Shown one piece after another: positions 51,598 through 60,589 of a DNA stretch of 64,000 bases (its first letter is position 1; every line of letters starts with the position of its first letter). A program made the translations under genes and the position numbers. The stretch is from PFJX01 sp031426735 (lineage in GTDB: Bacteria; Pseudomonadota; Gammaproteobacteria; Burkholderiales; Thiobacillaceae): contig JASJPK010000076.1 in assembly GCA_031426735.1 (NCBI GenBank), positions 1 to 64,000 of the forward strand, written 5' to 3'. Below the pieces are notes generated by a model. It was not told the origin of the DNA. It saw only the letters and a program-made list of their open reading frames with translations, and did not search any database.

Positions 51598-52698
51598 ATG
51601 CGCTTGAGTGTCTTGCTGTTGTTGTTTTCCATCGGCGTTCACGCTGCTCCCATCAAACTCACACCGATTCAGATCAAATCGCTCGGTGTCGCATCCGCTC
51701 CGCTGACCCGGCATGGCGGCAGCCAGTCGCCCGACATGCCGGCGACGGTGGCGATACCCGATGGCCAGACCCGTGTGCTGGCTGCGCCGCTGGCTGGAGT
51801 TGTGCTGGCGACGTTGGCGGCGGAAGGCGAGCCGGTCAAGCGCGGGCAAGCGCTGGCGCGGCTGTCCAGCCCGGACTTGATCGGGCTGCAGGGCGGTCTG
51901 GCGCAGGCCGCCTCCGCGCTGAGTCTGGCGCAGGACAGTGCGCGGCGCGATGAGGGTTTGCTGCGCGAGGGCATCATCGCCGAGTCGCGTGCGCGCGCCA
52001 GTACGGCGGCACTGATGCAGGCCAGGGCGGCTTTGAACGCGCAACGCGCCACGTTGCGGGCATGGGGGGTGAGCAATGTCGCCATCGCCCGTGCCGAGCA
52101 TGGCGAAGGATTCGCCAGCGAAATCACGCTGACCGCGCCGATCGCCGGTGTCGTGATTTCCCGCCAGGCGACGCTGGGCAGTCGCGTCGAAGCAGCAACG
52201 GCGCTGTATACCATCGCCAGTTTGAATCCACTCTGGCTGGAGATCGACGCTCCCGCCGACGTGGCCGAGCGGGTCAAGGTCGGCATGAAGGTGGTGCTTC
52301 CCGGCCGCCAGGTTCAGGGTTCGGTGCTGCGCGTGTTGCCGGGCGCCGGCGCGGCGCAGACCGTGCGCATCCGTGCGCGTCTGGATCAGGCGAACGCCGG
52401 CGCTAAGGTCGGAACGGAGGTCGCCTTGCGCGTCGGCCAGAGCGTGTCGGCGCGCATCGAAGGTCTCGGTGGCAGTCAGTCGTGGCGCGTGCCGGTGCAG
52501 GCGGTGGCGCGCGAAGCGGGCAAGAGTTATGTCTTCGTGCGCCGTGCCGACGGTTTCGAGGCACGTCTAGTCACGCTGCTGTCGCAGTCCGCCGGCACGG
52601 TGTCGCTGGCCGGGGATTTCAAGGATGGCGAATTGGTCGCGGTGGCCGGCATTGCTGCGTTGAAGTCGGCCTGGCTGGGAGCGGCCGATGCTCAATAA
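51598..52698 (+). CDS. Periplasmic adaptor of CzcCBA/CusCBA-type efflux
   Basis: 366 aa membrane fusion protein. Signal peptide (MRLSVLLLLFSIGVHA), lipoyl-like halves (VLAAPLAGVVLATLAAEGEPVKRGQALARLSSPDLI and ITLTAPIAGVVISRQATLGSRV), a central helical hairpin (ALSLAQDSARRDEGLLREGIIAESRARA) and a beta-barrel. Start 51598 is chosen for the signal peptide; upstream codons look spurious. It overlaps the RND gene by 11 bp. Confidence 0.9.
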   Translation: MRLSVLLLLFSIGVHAAPIKLTPIQIKSLGVASAPLTRHGGSQSPDMPATVAIPDGQTRVLAAPLAGVVLATLAAEGEPVKRGQALARLSSPDLIGLQGGLAQAASALSLAQDSARRDEGLLREGIIAESRARASTAALMQARAALNAQRATLRAWGVSNVAIARAEHGEGFASEITLTAPIAGVVISRQATLGSRVEAATALYTIASLNPLWLEIDAPADVAERVKVGMKVVLPGRQVQGSVLRVLPGAGAAQTVRIRARLDQANAGAKVGTEVALRVGQSVSARIEGLGGSQSWRVPVQAVAREAGKSYVFVRRADGFEARLVTLLSQSAGTVSLAGDFKDGELVAVAGIAALKSAWLGAADAQ

Positions 52699-55600
52699 GC
52701 TCGCCGAGTTCGCGCTCACGCAGCGACTGCTCACGCTGCTGTTCACGCTCATATTGGTGGTGGCGGGGGTGCAGGCGTGGATTCAGATTCCCGTCGACGC
52801 CTTTCCCGATGTCTCCACTTCGCAGGTCAAGCTGATCCTGAAGGCGCCCGGCATGACGCCGGAGGAAGTGGAGGCGCGCATTGTGGCGCCGATCGAAACG
52901 GAGATGCTGGGCATCCCGAAGCAGCGTTTGCTGCGCTCGGTGGCGAAATACGCGCTGTCCGACATCACCATCGACTTCGAGGACGGCACCGATATTTACT
53001 GGGCGCGGCAGCAGGTGGCGGAACGCTTGAGCGCGGCGATGGGCGATCTGCCGGCCGGGGTTTCCGGTGGGCTGGCGCCGATCACTACGCCGTTGTCGGA
53101 AATGTTCATGTTCACCGTGGATGGCCCGTTGCCGCTTGACGAACGGCGCGCCCTGCTCGACTGGGTGATCCGTCCGCAGCTGCGCACCCTGACCGGGGTG
53201 GCCGACGTCAACGCGCTGGGCGGTTTGGTGCGCACGTTCGAAGTCGCGCCGGACAACGCCGCGATGAGCGCCCGCGGCGTCACGCTGGCTGAATTGATGA
53301 AGGCGCTGGAATCGAATCTGAAGAACGACGGCGCCGGCCGTCTGGCCGAGGGCGACGAAGTCTGGGTGGTGCGCATCGAGGGCGCGGTGAAGTCGCTCGA
53401 CGATCTCGCCGCCATCGTGGTGAAACGGGTCGCCGGCGTACCGGTGCGGGTGGCGGACATCGCCCAGGTGCGTATGTCCAGCCTGACCCGCTACGGCGGC
53501 GTCACCCAGAACGGCAAGGGCGAGACGGTGGAAGGCCTGGTGCTGGGCCTCAAGGGCGCCAATGCCCAGCAGGTGGTGGCGCTGGTGAAAAAGCGGTTGA
53601 AGGACATCGCGCCGATGCTGCCCAGGGATGTCACGGTGAATGTCTTTTACGACCGTTCCAGTCTGGTCGAGCGCGCCGTCGGCACCGTCTCGCAGGCGCT
53701 GATGGAGGCCGTGGTGCTGGTGCTGCTGCTGCTGTTCCTGTTTCTCGGCAATGTGCGCGCTGCGCTTACTGTCGCGGTGGTATTGCCGCTATCGGCGCTG
53801 GCAGCGTTCTGGCTGATGCGCCGCTTCGGTCTTTCCGCCAATCTGATGAGTCTGGGCGGCCTCGCCATCGCCATCGGCCTGTTGGTGGACGCGGCGGTAG
53901 TGGTGGTGGAAAACATCGTCACCAGACTTTCACATCCAGGGCTGGCGAACGCCGGCGGCGCGCCCAAGTTGCACGCGGTCTACCGCGCCGTACGCGAGGT
54001 TTCCGCGCCGACCGCCGCCGGAGTACTGATCATCCTGATTGTGTTTTTGCCTCTGCTCAGCCTGGAAGGGCTGGAAGGCAAGCTGTTCATTCCGGTGGCG
54101 TTGACCATCGTGTTCGCCCTCGGCGCGGCGCTGTTGCTGTCGCTGACCGTGGTGCCGGTCCTGGGGGCCTGGCTGATCAAGGAAGGCGCGCACGCGGAGC
54201 CCTGGCTGATGCGACAACTGGAACGCGCCTACCGGCCGTTGCTGGATTGGGCGCTGGGGCATTTCCGCCTGGTCATGATCGGGGCCGTCGGCCTGCTGCT
54301 GACCGCGGTGGCGGTCTATCCGTTCATCGGCAAGTCGTTCATGCCGACGCTGGACGAGGGCGATCTGTTGATTCAACTGGAGAAACTGCCTTCGATCGGC
54401 CTGGAAGCCAGTCTGGACATCGATACCCGGGTGCAACAGGCGCTGCTGGCGCGGGTGCCGGAAGTGAAGGGCGTGGTAGCGCGTGCCGGCTCCGATGAAC
54501 TGGGTCTCGATCCGATGGGCCTCAATCAGACCGATAGTTTTCTCGTGCTGAAACCGAAGGAAGCCTGGCGCAAGCCGGACAAGGATTGGCTGATGCAGGA
54601 AATCCGTGCGGTGATGGCGGATTTTCCCGGCGTCGCCTACGGTTTCACCCAGCCGATCGACATGCGTGTCTCGGAAATGCTCACTGGCAGCCGCGGCGAT
54701 CTGGCGGTGAAGGTGTTCGGCACGGATCTGTACACGCTGAACCGGCTGGCTGGTGAAATAGAGGCGCTGTTGGTCGGGATTCCCGGCGCGCAGGACGTGT
54801 TTTCCGTGAAAAACGACGGCGTGCAGTATTTCCGCGTCGAGATCGACCGTCTGGCGCTGGGTCGTTATGGCCTCACGGCGGACGAAGTTTCCGATTTCCT
54901 GAAAGCGCATCTGGAAGGCGTCAAGCTTGGCGTGGTGCAGGAGGGCGCGCGCCGCACGCCGTTGCTGTTGCGTGCCGGTGAGAACGTGCGCGCCTCGCCG
55001 GCCATGTTCGAGCGTCTGCGGATTCCCACCGGAGACGGTCTCGCCATTCCGCTGAATGAAGTGGCGCGTTTGATGCGCAGCGATGGCCCGGTGGCGGTGA
55101 ACCGGGAAAACGGTGCGCGCTACGTGGTGATCCAGAGCAACGTCGCCGAGCGGGATCTGGTCGGCTTCGTCGAGGATGTGAAGCGCGCGGTGGCTGCCAG
55201 GATCAAATTGCCGCAAGGCTACAGCGTGATCTATGGCGGCCAGTTCGAGAACCAGCAGCGTGCAGCCTTGCGTCTTGCTGTGGTCGTGCCGGTGTCGCTG
55301 GGGCTGATCTTTCTGCTTCTGTTCGCAACCTTCCGCTCCCTGCGCCAGGCTGCGCTGATCATGGCCAACGCGCCTTTCGCCCTGGTCGGCGGCGTCCTGG
55401 CGCTGGGTATCACCGGTGAGTATCTGTCGGTGCCGGCATCGGTCGGTTTCATCGCCCTGCTCGGCATTGCGGTGCTGAATGGCGTCGTGCTGGTGTCCTA
55501 TTTCAACCAATTGCGCGACCAGGGCATGGCGGCGGCCGAAGTGGTGCGCGAAGGTTCCCTGCGCCGTCTGCGCCCGGTCATGATGACCGCCAGCATCACC

Positions 55601-55774
55601 GCCTTCGGCCTGTTGCCGCTGCTCACCGCCAGCGGGCCGGGTTCGGAAATCCAGAAGCCGCTGGCCATCGTGGTCATGGGCGGCCTGTTCACTTCCACCG
55701 TGCTGACCCTGCTCGTGCTGCCGGTGCTGTATCGCCGTTTCATTCTCGGCGCTTCCTCTGGAGAAAACACATGA
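52688..55774 (+). CDS. Heavy-metal efflux RND transporter (CzcA/CusA family)
   Basis: 1028 aa, twelve TM helices and two large periplasmic loops. N-terminus ALTQRLLTLLFTLILVVAGVQAW and VDAFPDVSTSQVKLILKAPG are typical of the HME-RND family. TM4 carries the charged motif GGLAIAIGLLVDAAVVVVENI, whose Asp and Glu are proton-relay residues. Metal selectivity (Co/Zn/Cd or Cu/Ag) cannot be fixed. Its stop overlaps the DUF3240 ATG. Confidence 0.93.
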   Translation: MLNKLAEFALTQRLLTLLFTLILVVAGVQAWIQIPVDAFPDVSTSQVKLILKAPGMTPEEVEARIVAPIETEMLGIPKQRLLRSVAKYALSDITIDFEDGTDIYWARQQVAERLSAAMGDLPAGVSGGLAPITTPLSEMFMFTVDGPLPLDERRALLDWVIRPQLRTLTGVADVNALGGLVRTFEVAPDNAAMSARGVTLAELMKALESNLKNDGAGRLAEGDEVWVVRIEGAVKSLDDLAAIVVKRVAGVPVRVADIAQVRMSSLTRYGGVTQNGKGETVEGLVLGLKGANAQQVVALVKKRLKDIAPMLPRDVTVNVFYDRSSLVERAVGTVSQALMEAVVLVLLLLFLFLGNVRAALTVAVVLPLSALAAFWLMRRFGLSANLMSLGGLAIAIGLLVDAAVVVVENIVTRLSHPGLANAGGAPKLHAVYRAVREVSAPTAAGVLIILIVFLPLLSLEGLEGKLFIPVALTIVFALGAALLLSLTVVPVLGAWLIKEGAHAEPWLMRQLERAYRPLLDWALGHFRLVMIGAVGLLLTAVAVYPFIGKSFMPTLDEGDLLIQLEKLPSIGLEASLDIDTRVQQALLARVPEVKGVVARAGSDELGLDPMGLNQTDSFLVLKPKEAWRKPDKDWLMQEIRAVMADFPGVAYGFTQPIDMRVSEMLTGSRGDLAVKVFGTDLYTLNRLAGEIEALLVGIPGAQDVFSVKNDGVQYFRVEIDRLALGRYGLTADEVSDFLKAHLEGVKLGVVQEGARRTPLLLRAGENVRASPAMFERLRIPTGDGLAIPLNEVARLMRSDGPVAVNRENGARYVVIQSNVAERDLVGFVEDVKRAVAARIKLPQGYSVIYGGQFENQQRAALRLAVVVPVSLGLIFLLLFATFRSLRQAALIMANAPFALVGGVLALGITGEYLSVPASVGFIALLGIAVLNGVVLVSYFNQLRDQGMAAAEVVREGSLRRLRPVMMTASITAFGLLPLLTASGPGSEIQKPLAIVVMGGLFTSTVLTLLVLPVLYRRFILGASSGENT

Positions 55775-56076
55775 GTCTGGTTCAACTCACGCTGGTTGCC
55801 CCGGCCAGTCTTGAAGAAACACTTTCCGAGTATCTGCTCGCGCATCCGGAGTGGGGCGGCAGTTTTACGTTGTTGCACGCAGAAGGGCGCGGCAGCCGCG
55901 AACACGCGTTGACGCCGCAGGAACAAGTGCGTGGGCGTGTCGTACGCACGCAGTTCCAGATCGTGCTGGCAGCCGATCCGGCAGGCCGTCTGCTGGACGA
56001 GTTGAAACGTGCATTCCCGAGGCGGGATGTGGCTTGGTGGCTGATGCCTGTACTGGATTTCGGGAGATTGGGATGA
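55771..56076 (+). CDS. DUF3240 PII-like protein
   Basis: 101 aa, DUF3240. It shows LTLVAPASLEETLSEYLLAHPEWG and VVRTQFQIVLAADPAGRLLDELKRAF, a ferredoxin-like fold similar to PII-type signal proteins. Such genes are often found inside HME-RND operons. ATGA overlaps at both ends indicate tight coupling, so it likely works with the pump; its ligand is not known to me. Confidence 0.85.
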   Translation: MSLVQLTLVAPASLEETLSEYLLAHPEWGGSFTLLHAEGRGSREHALTPQEQVRGRVVRTQFQIVLAADPAGRLLDELKRAFPRRDVAWWLMPVLDFGRLG

Positions 56077-57359
56077 AAACGATTTGGATGCGGCATCGTG
56101 TGCTGGCGAGTTTGAGTATTTGTCTGTCGATCAGCGCACCAGTCTGCGCAGAAGTGCAGCTTTCGCCGCCGGCGGATCTGCCCTCTGCGGCCAGCGTCGA
56201 TGCCGTTCTGGCCGCGCATCCGAGCGTGCTCGCCGCACAGGCAAGGGTAGCGGCGGCGCGGTCTGAAGGCCGCCGACTCAACGCCGGGGAATACGAATAT
56301 CAGGCGCGCGCCGGTTACACCCGACGCGATGAGCGCGGGGCCGGCAGCATGAACGATTGGGAAATCGGCATCGAGCGCGGCTTGCGTTTGCCCGGCAAGG
56401 CGAAACTTGATGCGGAAACGGCGGCAGCGTTGCTCGCACAGGCCGAGGAACGGGTAGGCGACGCGCACCACGAAGCCGCACGCGATCTGCTCGCCGCCTG
56501 GTACGCGGCTTTACGCAGCCAGAGCGAGGCTCAGGCCTGGCGTGAGCAGGCCGCGTTGTTGCAACAACAGCGAGAAAGCGTGGCCAAGCGTATCAAGGCA
56601 GGGGATGCCGCCAGAATGGAACGGTCACAGGCCGAGGCTGCGCTGCTGCAGGCGGAGGTGGAAGCCAAACGCGCCGAATCGTCCGCTGCCGAGGCGATTG
56701 CCAGCCTTTCTGCCCGTTTTCCCGGTTTGCCCGTGCCTGCGCCGCAACCAGGGCAATTGCCCGCGCCGCTGGGTAGCGCAAGCGAGTGGATCAATGCGGC
56801 GCTGGAGCACAACCACGAGCTTGCCATTCTGCAGAAGGAAACCGAGCGGATGCGCATACAGGTGCGCCGCCAGCAGGCCGACCTTGCGCCGGACCCCACT
56901 CTGGGTATGCACTTTTCCCGTGAACGCAGCGGCCAGGACAATTTGTTCGGTATCAGTCTTGCCTTGCCCCTGCCGGGCGAGAGCCGCAGTGCGCGCGTTG
57001 CGCTGGCCAACGATGAGGCGCGCGCCCTGGCGCAACACGAAGCAGCCGCGAAAGCGCGTATCGAAGGGGAAATCCGCATCACGCACGCTCGCCTGCAAGG
57101 CGCTTTGAGCCGGCTTGAAGCGCAGGAGGAAATGTCGCGGCATCTCGATGACTACGCTGAACTGGCCTGGCGCGCCTATCGGTTGGGTGAAGCCGACTTG
57201 TGGCAGGCGCTGAACGCCCGCAAGAGTTCGCGCGACGCCCGTCGCGAGGCCATGTCGTCTCGCCTGGATGCGCATGAAGCCGCCGCACGCTTGTTGCTGG
57301 ACAGTCACCGGCTCTGGCCGTTCGAACGCGACCATGAAACCCAGCATGCGAGCCGCTGA
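56073..57359 (+). CDS. TolC/CzcC-like outer membrane efflux protein
   Basis: 428 aa. Signal peptide (LASLSICLSISAPVCA), then long helical and coiled-coil halves with the OEP pattern (VDAVLAAHPSVLAAQARVAAARSEGRRLNAGEYE; HNHELAILQKETERM) and beta segments such as WEIGIERGLRLPG and FGISLALPLPG. Start at ATG 56073 overlapping the DUF3240 stop; the earlier open frame is not coding. Completes the tripartite pump. Confidence 0.9.
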   Translation: MKTIWMRHRVLASLSICLSISAPVCAEVQLSPPADLPSAASVDAVLAAHPSVLAAQARVAAARSEGRRLNAGEYEYQARAGYTRRDERGAGSMNDWEIGIERGLRLPGKAKLDAETAAALLAQAEERVGDAHHEAARDLLAAWYAALRSQSEAQAWREQAALLQQQRESVAKRIKAGDAARMERSQAEAALLQAEVEAKRAESSAAEAIASLSARFPGLPVPAPQPGQLPAPLGSASEWINAALEHNHELAILQKETERMRIQVRRQQADLAPDPTLGMHFSRERSGQDNLFGISLALPLPGESRSARVALANDEARALAQHEAAAKARIEGEIRITHARLQGALSRLEAQEEMSRHLDDYAELAWRAYRLGEADLWQALNARKSSRDARREAMSSRLDAHEAAARLLLDSHRLWPFERDHETQHASR

Positions 57360-57407
57360 AATGTTCGATTGCTCTATCACGACCTGCTTTTTGCACAGGA
57401 GTCTGAA

Positions 57408-57824
57408 ATGAATCGTTGGGTTTTCCCCGTTGTGTTGTTGTGCCTGAATGGCTGTTCCACGCTCGAACTTGCCAGCCCCGATGTTTCTTCAGTTTCGGGA
57501 ACGCTGTCGCTGGAATGGATCGCACCGCATGCCATCGAAATTCAGCTTGATGGCATGCAATATCGGGGCGACTGGAGCAGTAGCGTCTGCACTACAGATG
57601 CCTGTCGCGGCATTTTCCGCAATGTCCTGAAGATTCATCGGCGTCACATTCACCATGGACAGGCTGTTCTCAGTGCGAAAAGCGGTTCGCGTCTCGACTG
57701 TGAATGGGTCAGTCATTTGCCGGAGATCGATGGCGTCTGCCGCGCCCAGGATGGGCGTCTCTTCAAATTAAAGGCGGCAAGCAGTTTCACGCCGTCGCCC
57801 GCCGATCCGAACGGGCGAAATTGA
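57408..57824 (+). CDS. Small lipoprotein after efflux operon
   Basis: 138 aa. Signal peptide and lipobox LNGCSTL, then a beta-rich domain with four or more Cys (SVCTTDACRGIF; RLDCEWVSH; DGVCRAQDG). Strong AGGAG before ATG 57408 rejects the earlier in-frame start. It lies 48 bp after the outer membrane protein gene on the same strand. Cys and His content (RRHIHHG) might suit metal binding, which is inference. No family recognised. Confidence 0.7.
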   Translation: MNRWVFPVVLLCLNGCSTLELASPDVSSVSGTLSLEWIAPHAIEIQLDGMQYRGDWSSSVCTTDACRGIFRNVLKIHRRHIHHGQAVLSAKSGSRLDCEWVSHLPEIDGVCRAQDGRLFKLKAASSFTPSPADPNGRN

Positions 57825-57893
57825 CGTAGGCGGCCCGCCTGTTCGCGCCAGTGTGGCGCAACAAGACATTTTCCCGTCGATAATGCGGCTGCC

Positions 57894-58760
57894 GTGAAAT
57901 CGCCTGGAGTCGCTGAATTGAATCCCACCGCGTCGCAATACATCGTACCCATCCTGGCTGGGGGCGGCACGCGCTTGCCGGCGCATGTCGGTGTGCTGAC
58001 CGCATTGCGCGACATGGACTACCGGTACAAGCACATCGTCGGCGTCTCCGGCGGCAGTGTGGTGGCCACGCTTGCCGCATTCGGCAAGTCGCCGGAATAC
58101 ATGCGACAGCTGTTCCAGAAGGTCGATTTCAGCCAGTTTCGCGGTTATTCCTTGCTCAACCTGCTGCTGCGCGGCGGCTTGTCGAATGGCAAACGCTTCG
58201 AACGCTGGCTCGAAGGTGAAATCAACGGCGCCTGTTTCAAGGATTGTCCGGTCGAATTGAACGTGGTGGCGACCGATGTCCGCTCCGGCCAGCCGGTGAT
58301 CTTCAATCGTAAAAACAGCCCCGATTTATCCGTGGCGCGTGCCGTGCTGTTTTCCATTTCGATTCCACTGTTGTTTCCGTTTCATCACTACGGTCGTCAT
58401 GTACTGACGGATGGCAGCATCCTGGCCGAAGATGGCCTGATCCGCGACTGGGCCGGAGACCGCACGCCGGTTTTCTGCTTCCGGCTGCGCGATAGCCGGG
58501 TCGCGGCGGAGCATCCGGCGCGCAAGATCCTGCCGGTAGCGGACTACATGTTCATGCTGATGCGCACTTTCATGAGCACGCTGTCGCGCGAATACATGAA
58601 CGAAGCGCTCTGGTTGAACACTGTGCTGATCGAGACGGAAGGCATGTCGCCGCTGGAGTTCAACATGACGCCGGGCCAGAAGAACAGCCTGTTCGATTCC
58701 GGCTACAACACCACGCGCGACTATCTGCCGACGAAACTCGCGCGCCAGATGGTGGACTAA
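57894..58760 (+). CDS. Patatin-like phospholipase
   Basis: 288 aa from GTG 57894. The oxyanion hole is LAGGGTRLPAHVG, the nucleophile elbow GVSGGS and the dyad Asp is in TDGSI, where the usual DGG/DGA reads DGS. The fold is the Ser-Asp lipase of the patatin family. An alternative TTG at 57918, with TGGAG eight bases upstream, has a better RBS and would drop eight residues without touching the domain. No signal peptide, so probably cytoplasmic or membrane-associated. Confidence 0.85.
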   Translation: MKSPGVAELNPTASQYIVPILAGGGTRLPAHVGVLTALRDMDYRYKHIVGVSGGSVVATLAAFGKSPEYMRQLFQKVDFSQFRGYSLLNLLLRGGLSNGKRFERWLEGEINGACFKDCPVELNVVATDVRSGQPVIFNRKNSPDLSVARAVLFSISIPLLFPFHHYGRHVLTDGSILAEDGLIRDWAGDRTPVFCFRLRDSRVAAEHPARKILPVADYMFMLMRTFMSTLSREYMNEALWLNTVLIETEGMSPLEFNMTPGQKNSLFDSGYNTTRDYLPTKLARQMVD

Positions 58761-58777
58761 ACCCGCGTCGATTGACC

Positions 58778-58846
58778 GTAGGAGGCCCGCTTGCGGGCCG
58801 AACCATCCCACGGCGGAAAAATTCGGCCCGCAAGCGGGCCTCCTAC
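58778..58846. repeat. GTAGG-headed inverted pair, second REPIN-like family
   Basis: GTAGGAGGCCCGCTTGCGGG and its complement face each other around about 25 bp, 17 bp after the patatin stop and before cbbQ. The head GTAGGAGG is like the GGAGCGCC family but the palindrome differs. Confidence 0.85.
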
Positions 58847-58866
58847 AACTTTCCCGGAGTTCCAAC

Positions 58867-59679
58867 TTGAACGCCCAAACGCTCGTCCCCGAAGAACACT
58901 TCATCCAGAAAGAGCCGTATTACGAAGCGGTCGGCAACGAAATCGCCATTTTCGAGGCGGCCTACCGACACAAACTGCCGATCCTGCTGAAAGGCCCCAC
59001 CGGCTGCGGCAAGACGCGGTTCATGGAATACATGGCCTGGCGCTTGAAACGGCCGCTGATCACTGTGTCCTGCCATGACGACCTGACCGCGTCCGATCTG
59101 GTCGGCCGCTATCTGGTCAAGGGCGGCGAAACCGTCTGGGTCGACGGCCCGCTCACCCGCGCGGTGCGCGTCGGCGGCATCTGTTATCTGGATGAAATCG
59201 TCGAAGCGCGCAAGGACACCATGGTCGTCATCCACCCGCTGGCCGACGACCGCCGCACGTTGCCGATGGAAAAACTCGGCCAGTTGCTGGCAGCCTCCGA
59301 CGATTTCTGCCTGGCCATTTCCTACAACCCCGGCTACCAGAGCGTGCTGAAAGACCTCAAGCAATCGACCCGGCAACGCTTCGTCGCGCTGGAATTCGAT
59401 TACCCCGCAGCCGAACTGGAACGCAAGATCGTCGCCACCGAATCCGGCGTCGATGCCGCACTGGCCGAGAAACTGGTGAAGTTCGCCGGCATGACCCGCA
59501 ACTTGAAAGGCAGCGGCCTGGAGGAGGGCGCCTCGACGCGATTGCTGGTGCACGCCGGCAAGCTGATCAACGGCGGCATCGACCCGGTGACGGCGTGCCG
59601 CAGCGCGGTGGCGCAAGCGGTGACCGACGACGGCGACATGCTGGCGGCGATTCAGGAGTTGTCTTCGTCGCTGTTCTGA
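58867..59679 (+). CDS. cbbQ: CbbQ/NorQ-type MoxR AAA+ ATPase
   Basis: 270 aa from TTG 58867. Walker A is LLKGPTGCGKTRF, Walker B ICYLDEIVEA, sensor FCLAISYNPGYQ and an arginine finger in STRQRFVAL. CbbQ hexamers with the VWA protein CbbO reactivate RuBisCO by removing sugar phosphates; NorQ/NorD do a similar job for nitric oxide reductase. Neither RuBisCO nor nor genes are in the window. The partner gene is 0.9 kb downstream, separated by palindromes and a toxin-antitoxin pair. Confidence 0.88.
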   Translation: MNAQTLVPEEHFIQKEPYYEAVGNEIAIFEAAYRHKLPILLKGPTGCGKTRFMEYMAWRLKRPLITVSCHDDLTASDLVGRYLVKGGETVWVDGPLTRAVRVGGICYLDEIVEARKDTMVVIHPLADDRRTLPMEKLGQLLAASDDFCLAISYNPGYQSVLKDLKQSTRQRFVALEFDYPAAELERKIVATESGVDAALAEKLVKFAGMTRNLKGSGLEEGASTRLLVHAGKLINGGIDPVTACRSAVAQAVTDDGDMLAAIQELSSSLF

Positions 59680-59691
59680 CCGGGTCGGGGG

Positions 59692-59814
59692 GTTGATGGG
59701 CCCGCTACGCTTGGCCCATCCTACGGGTTTTGATCGTCGCCACCGACCTGCTCAACTGTAGGATGGGCCAAGCGCAGCGGGCCCATCAACATGCTGTTCT
59801 TGGCCCCATCCTAC
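59692..59814. repeat. Third GTAGG-headed palindrome family, inverted pair plus partial copy
   Basis: GTTGATGGGCCCGCTACGCT (59692 on) and its complement ending 59790 form 33-bp arms with one mismatch around 33 bp; read outward-in each begins GTAGGATGGGCC. A truncated third copy, GTAGGATGGGGCC on the minus strand, lies at 59802-59814. Located between cbbQ and the toxin-antitoxin genes. Confidence 0.85.
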
Positions 59815-59817
59815 CGG

Positions 59818-59857
59818 TTGTTCCAACCCCGATCATGACCCTATACTTGGTCAAGTA
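59818..59857 (+). promoter_or_regulatory. Promoter and likely operator of the toxin-antitoxin pair
   Basis: TTGTTC (59818) and TATACT (59842) are separated by 18 bp. TACTTG GT CAAGTA (59844-59857) is a 6-2-6 palindrome overlapping the -10, suited to autorepression by the Phd-type antitoxin. The ATG is 18 bp downstream. Confidence 0.6.
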
Positions 59858-59875
59858 CATAGGTAGGAGCGCGTC

Positions 59876-60196
59876 ATGTTGAGCATCAACATCCACGAAG
59901 CGAAAGCCAAGCTTTCAGAATATCTCGCCGCCGTCGAAGCCGGAGAGACCGTGCAGATTTGCCGCCGCAACGTGCCGGTGGCGGAAATCGTTCCCTTGCG
60001 TCAGCCGCGTAAAACGCCGCGTCCCATTGGACTGGCCTGTGATCGTGACTACGAAATCCCCGCTAGTTTCTTTGAGCCTTTGCCCGATGAATTGCTCAAG
60101 GCATTCAACGGCGAGTTGCCCGACCCCTTACTCGACAACATCGATAACTCGGCTGAACTTCATGCGGCAGAAACTCGCGCCCCCTACAAAAAATGA
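59876..60196 (+). CDS. Phd/YefM-type antitoxin
   Basis: 106 aa. N-terminal Phd fold: INIHEAKAKLSEYLAAVEAGETVQICRRNVPVAEIVPL (DNA-binding dimer part), followed by a disordered toxin-binding tail with acidic and Pro-rich stretches. Preceded by its own promoter and palindrome and by GGAG. The TGA overlaps the toxin ATG (ATGA), as is usual for such pairs. Intact, unlike the relic at 11635. Confidence 0.9.
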   Translation: MLSINIHEAKAKLSEYLAAVEAGETVQICRRNVPVAEIVPLRQPRKTPRPIGLACDRDYEIPASFFEPLPDELLKAFNGELPDPLLDNIDNSAELHAAETRAPYKK

Positions 60197-60579
60197 AGCT
60201 CTTGCTGGATACCTGTGCTTTTCTCTGGATCATCCGTGACAAATCCGAGGCCAGCCGAACGGCCCGCGCACTCTTCTCGGATGCCAATAACGAGGTTTTC
60301 CTGTCCTCGGTTTCGGCATGGGAAATTGCCGTAAAGCACCGGCTGGGCAAGCTGCCCTTGGGCGATCTGCCGGTGCGTTATGTCCCCGCCGAGCGCGACA
60401 AACACGGCATCGCAAGCCTTCACCTGGCGGAGGCCGACACCTTGGTGCTGGGCAAACTTCCCCTGCTGCATCACGACCCGTTCGACCGCATGCTGATCTG
60501 CCAGGCCATTGCCAACCAGATGGTCATCCTGACGCCGGACCCGCTGATTACTCAATACCCGGTGTTGACACGCTGGTGA
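60193..60579 (+). CDS. PIN-domain toxin (VapC family)
   Basis: 128 aa PIN ribonuclease. Acidic catalytic residues are visible: Asp6 in LLLDTCAFLW, Glu in SAWEIAVKHRLGKL, Asp in HHDPFDRMLICQA and Asp in ILTPDPLI. The SAWEIAVK and HHDPFDR signatures are of the subgroup that pairs with Phd-type antitoxins. Cuts RNA when free of antitoxin. It lies 10 bp upstream of cbbO, so both may share transcripts. Confidence 0.92.
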   Translation: MKLLLDTCAFLWIIRDKSEASRTARALFSDANNEVFLSSVSAWEIAVKHRLGKLPLGDLPVRYVPAERDKHGIASLHLAEADTLVLGKLPLLHHDPFDRMLICQAIANQMVILTPDPLITQYPVLTRW

Positions 60580-60589
60580 TGCGCCGCAC

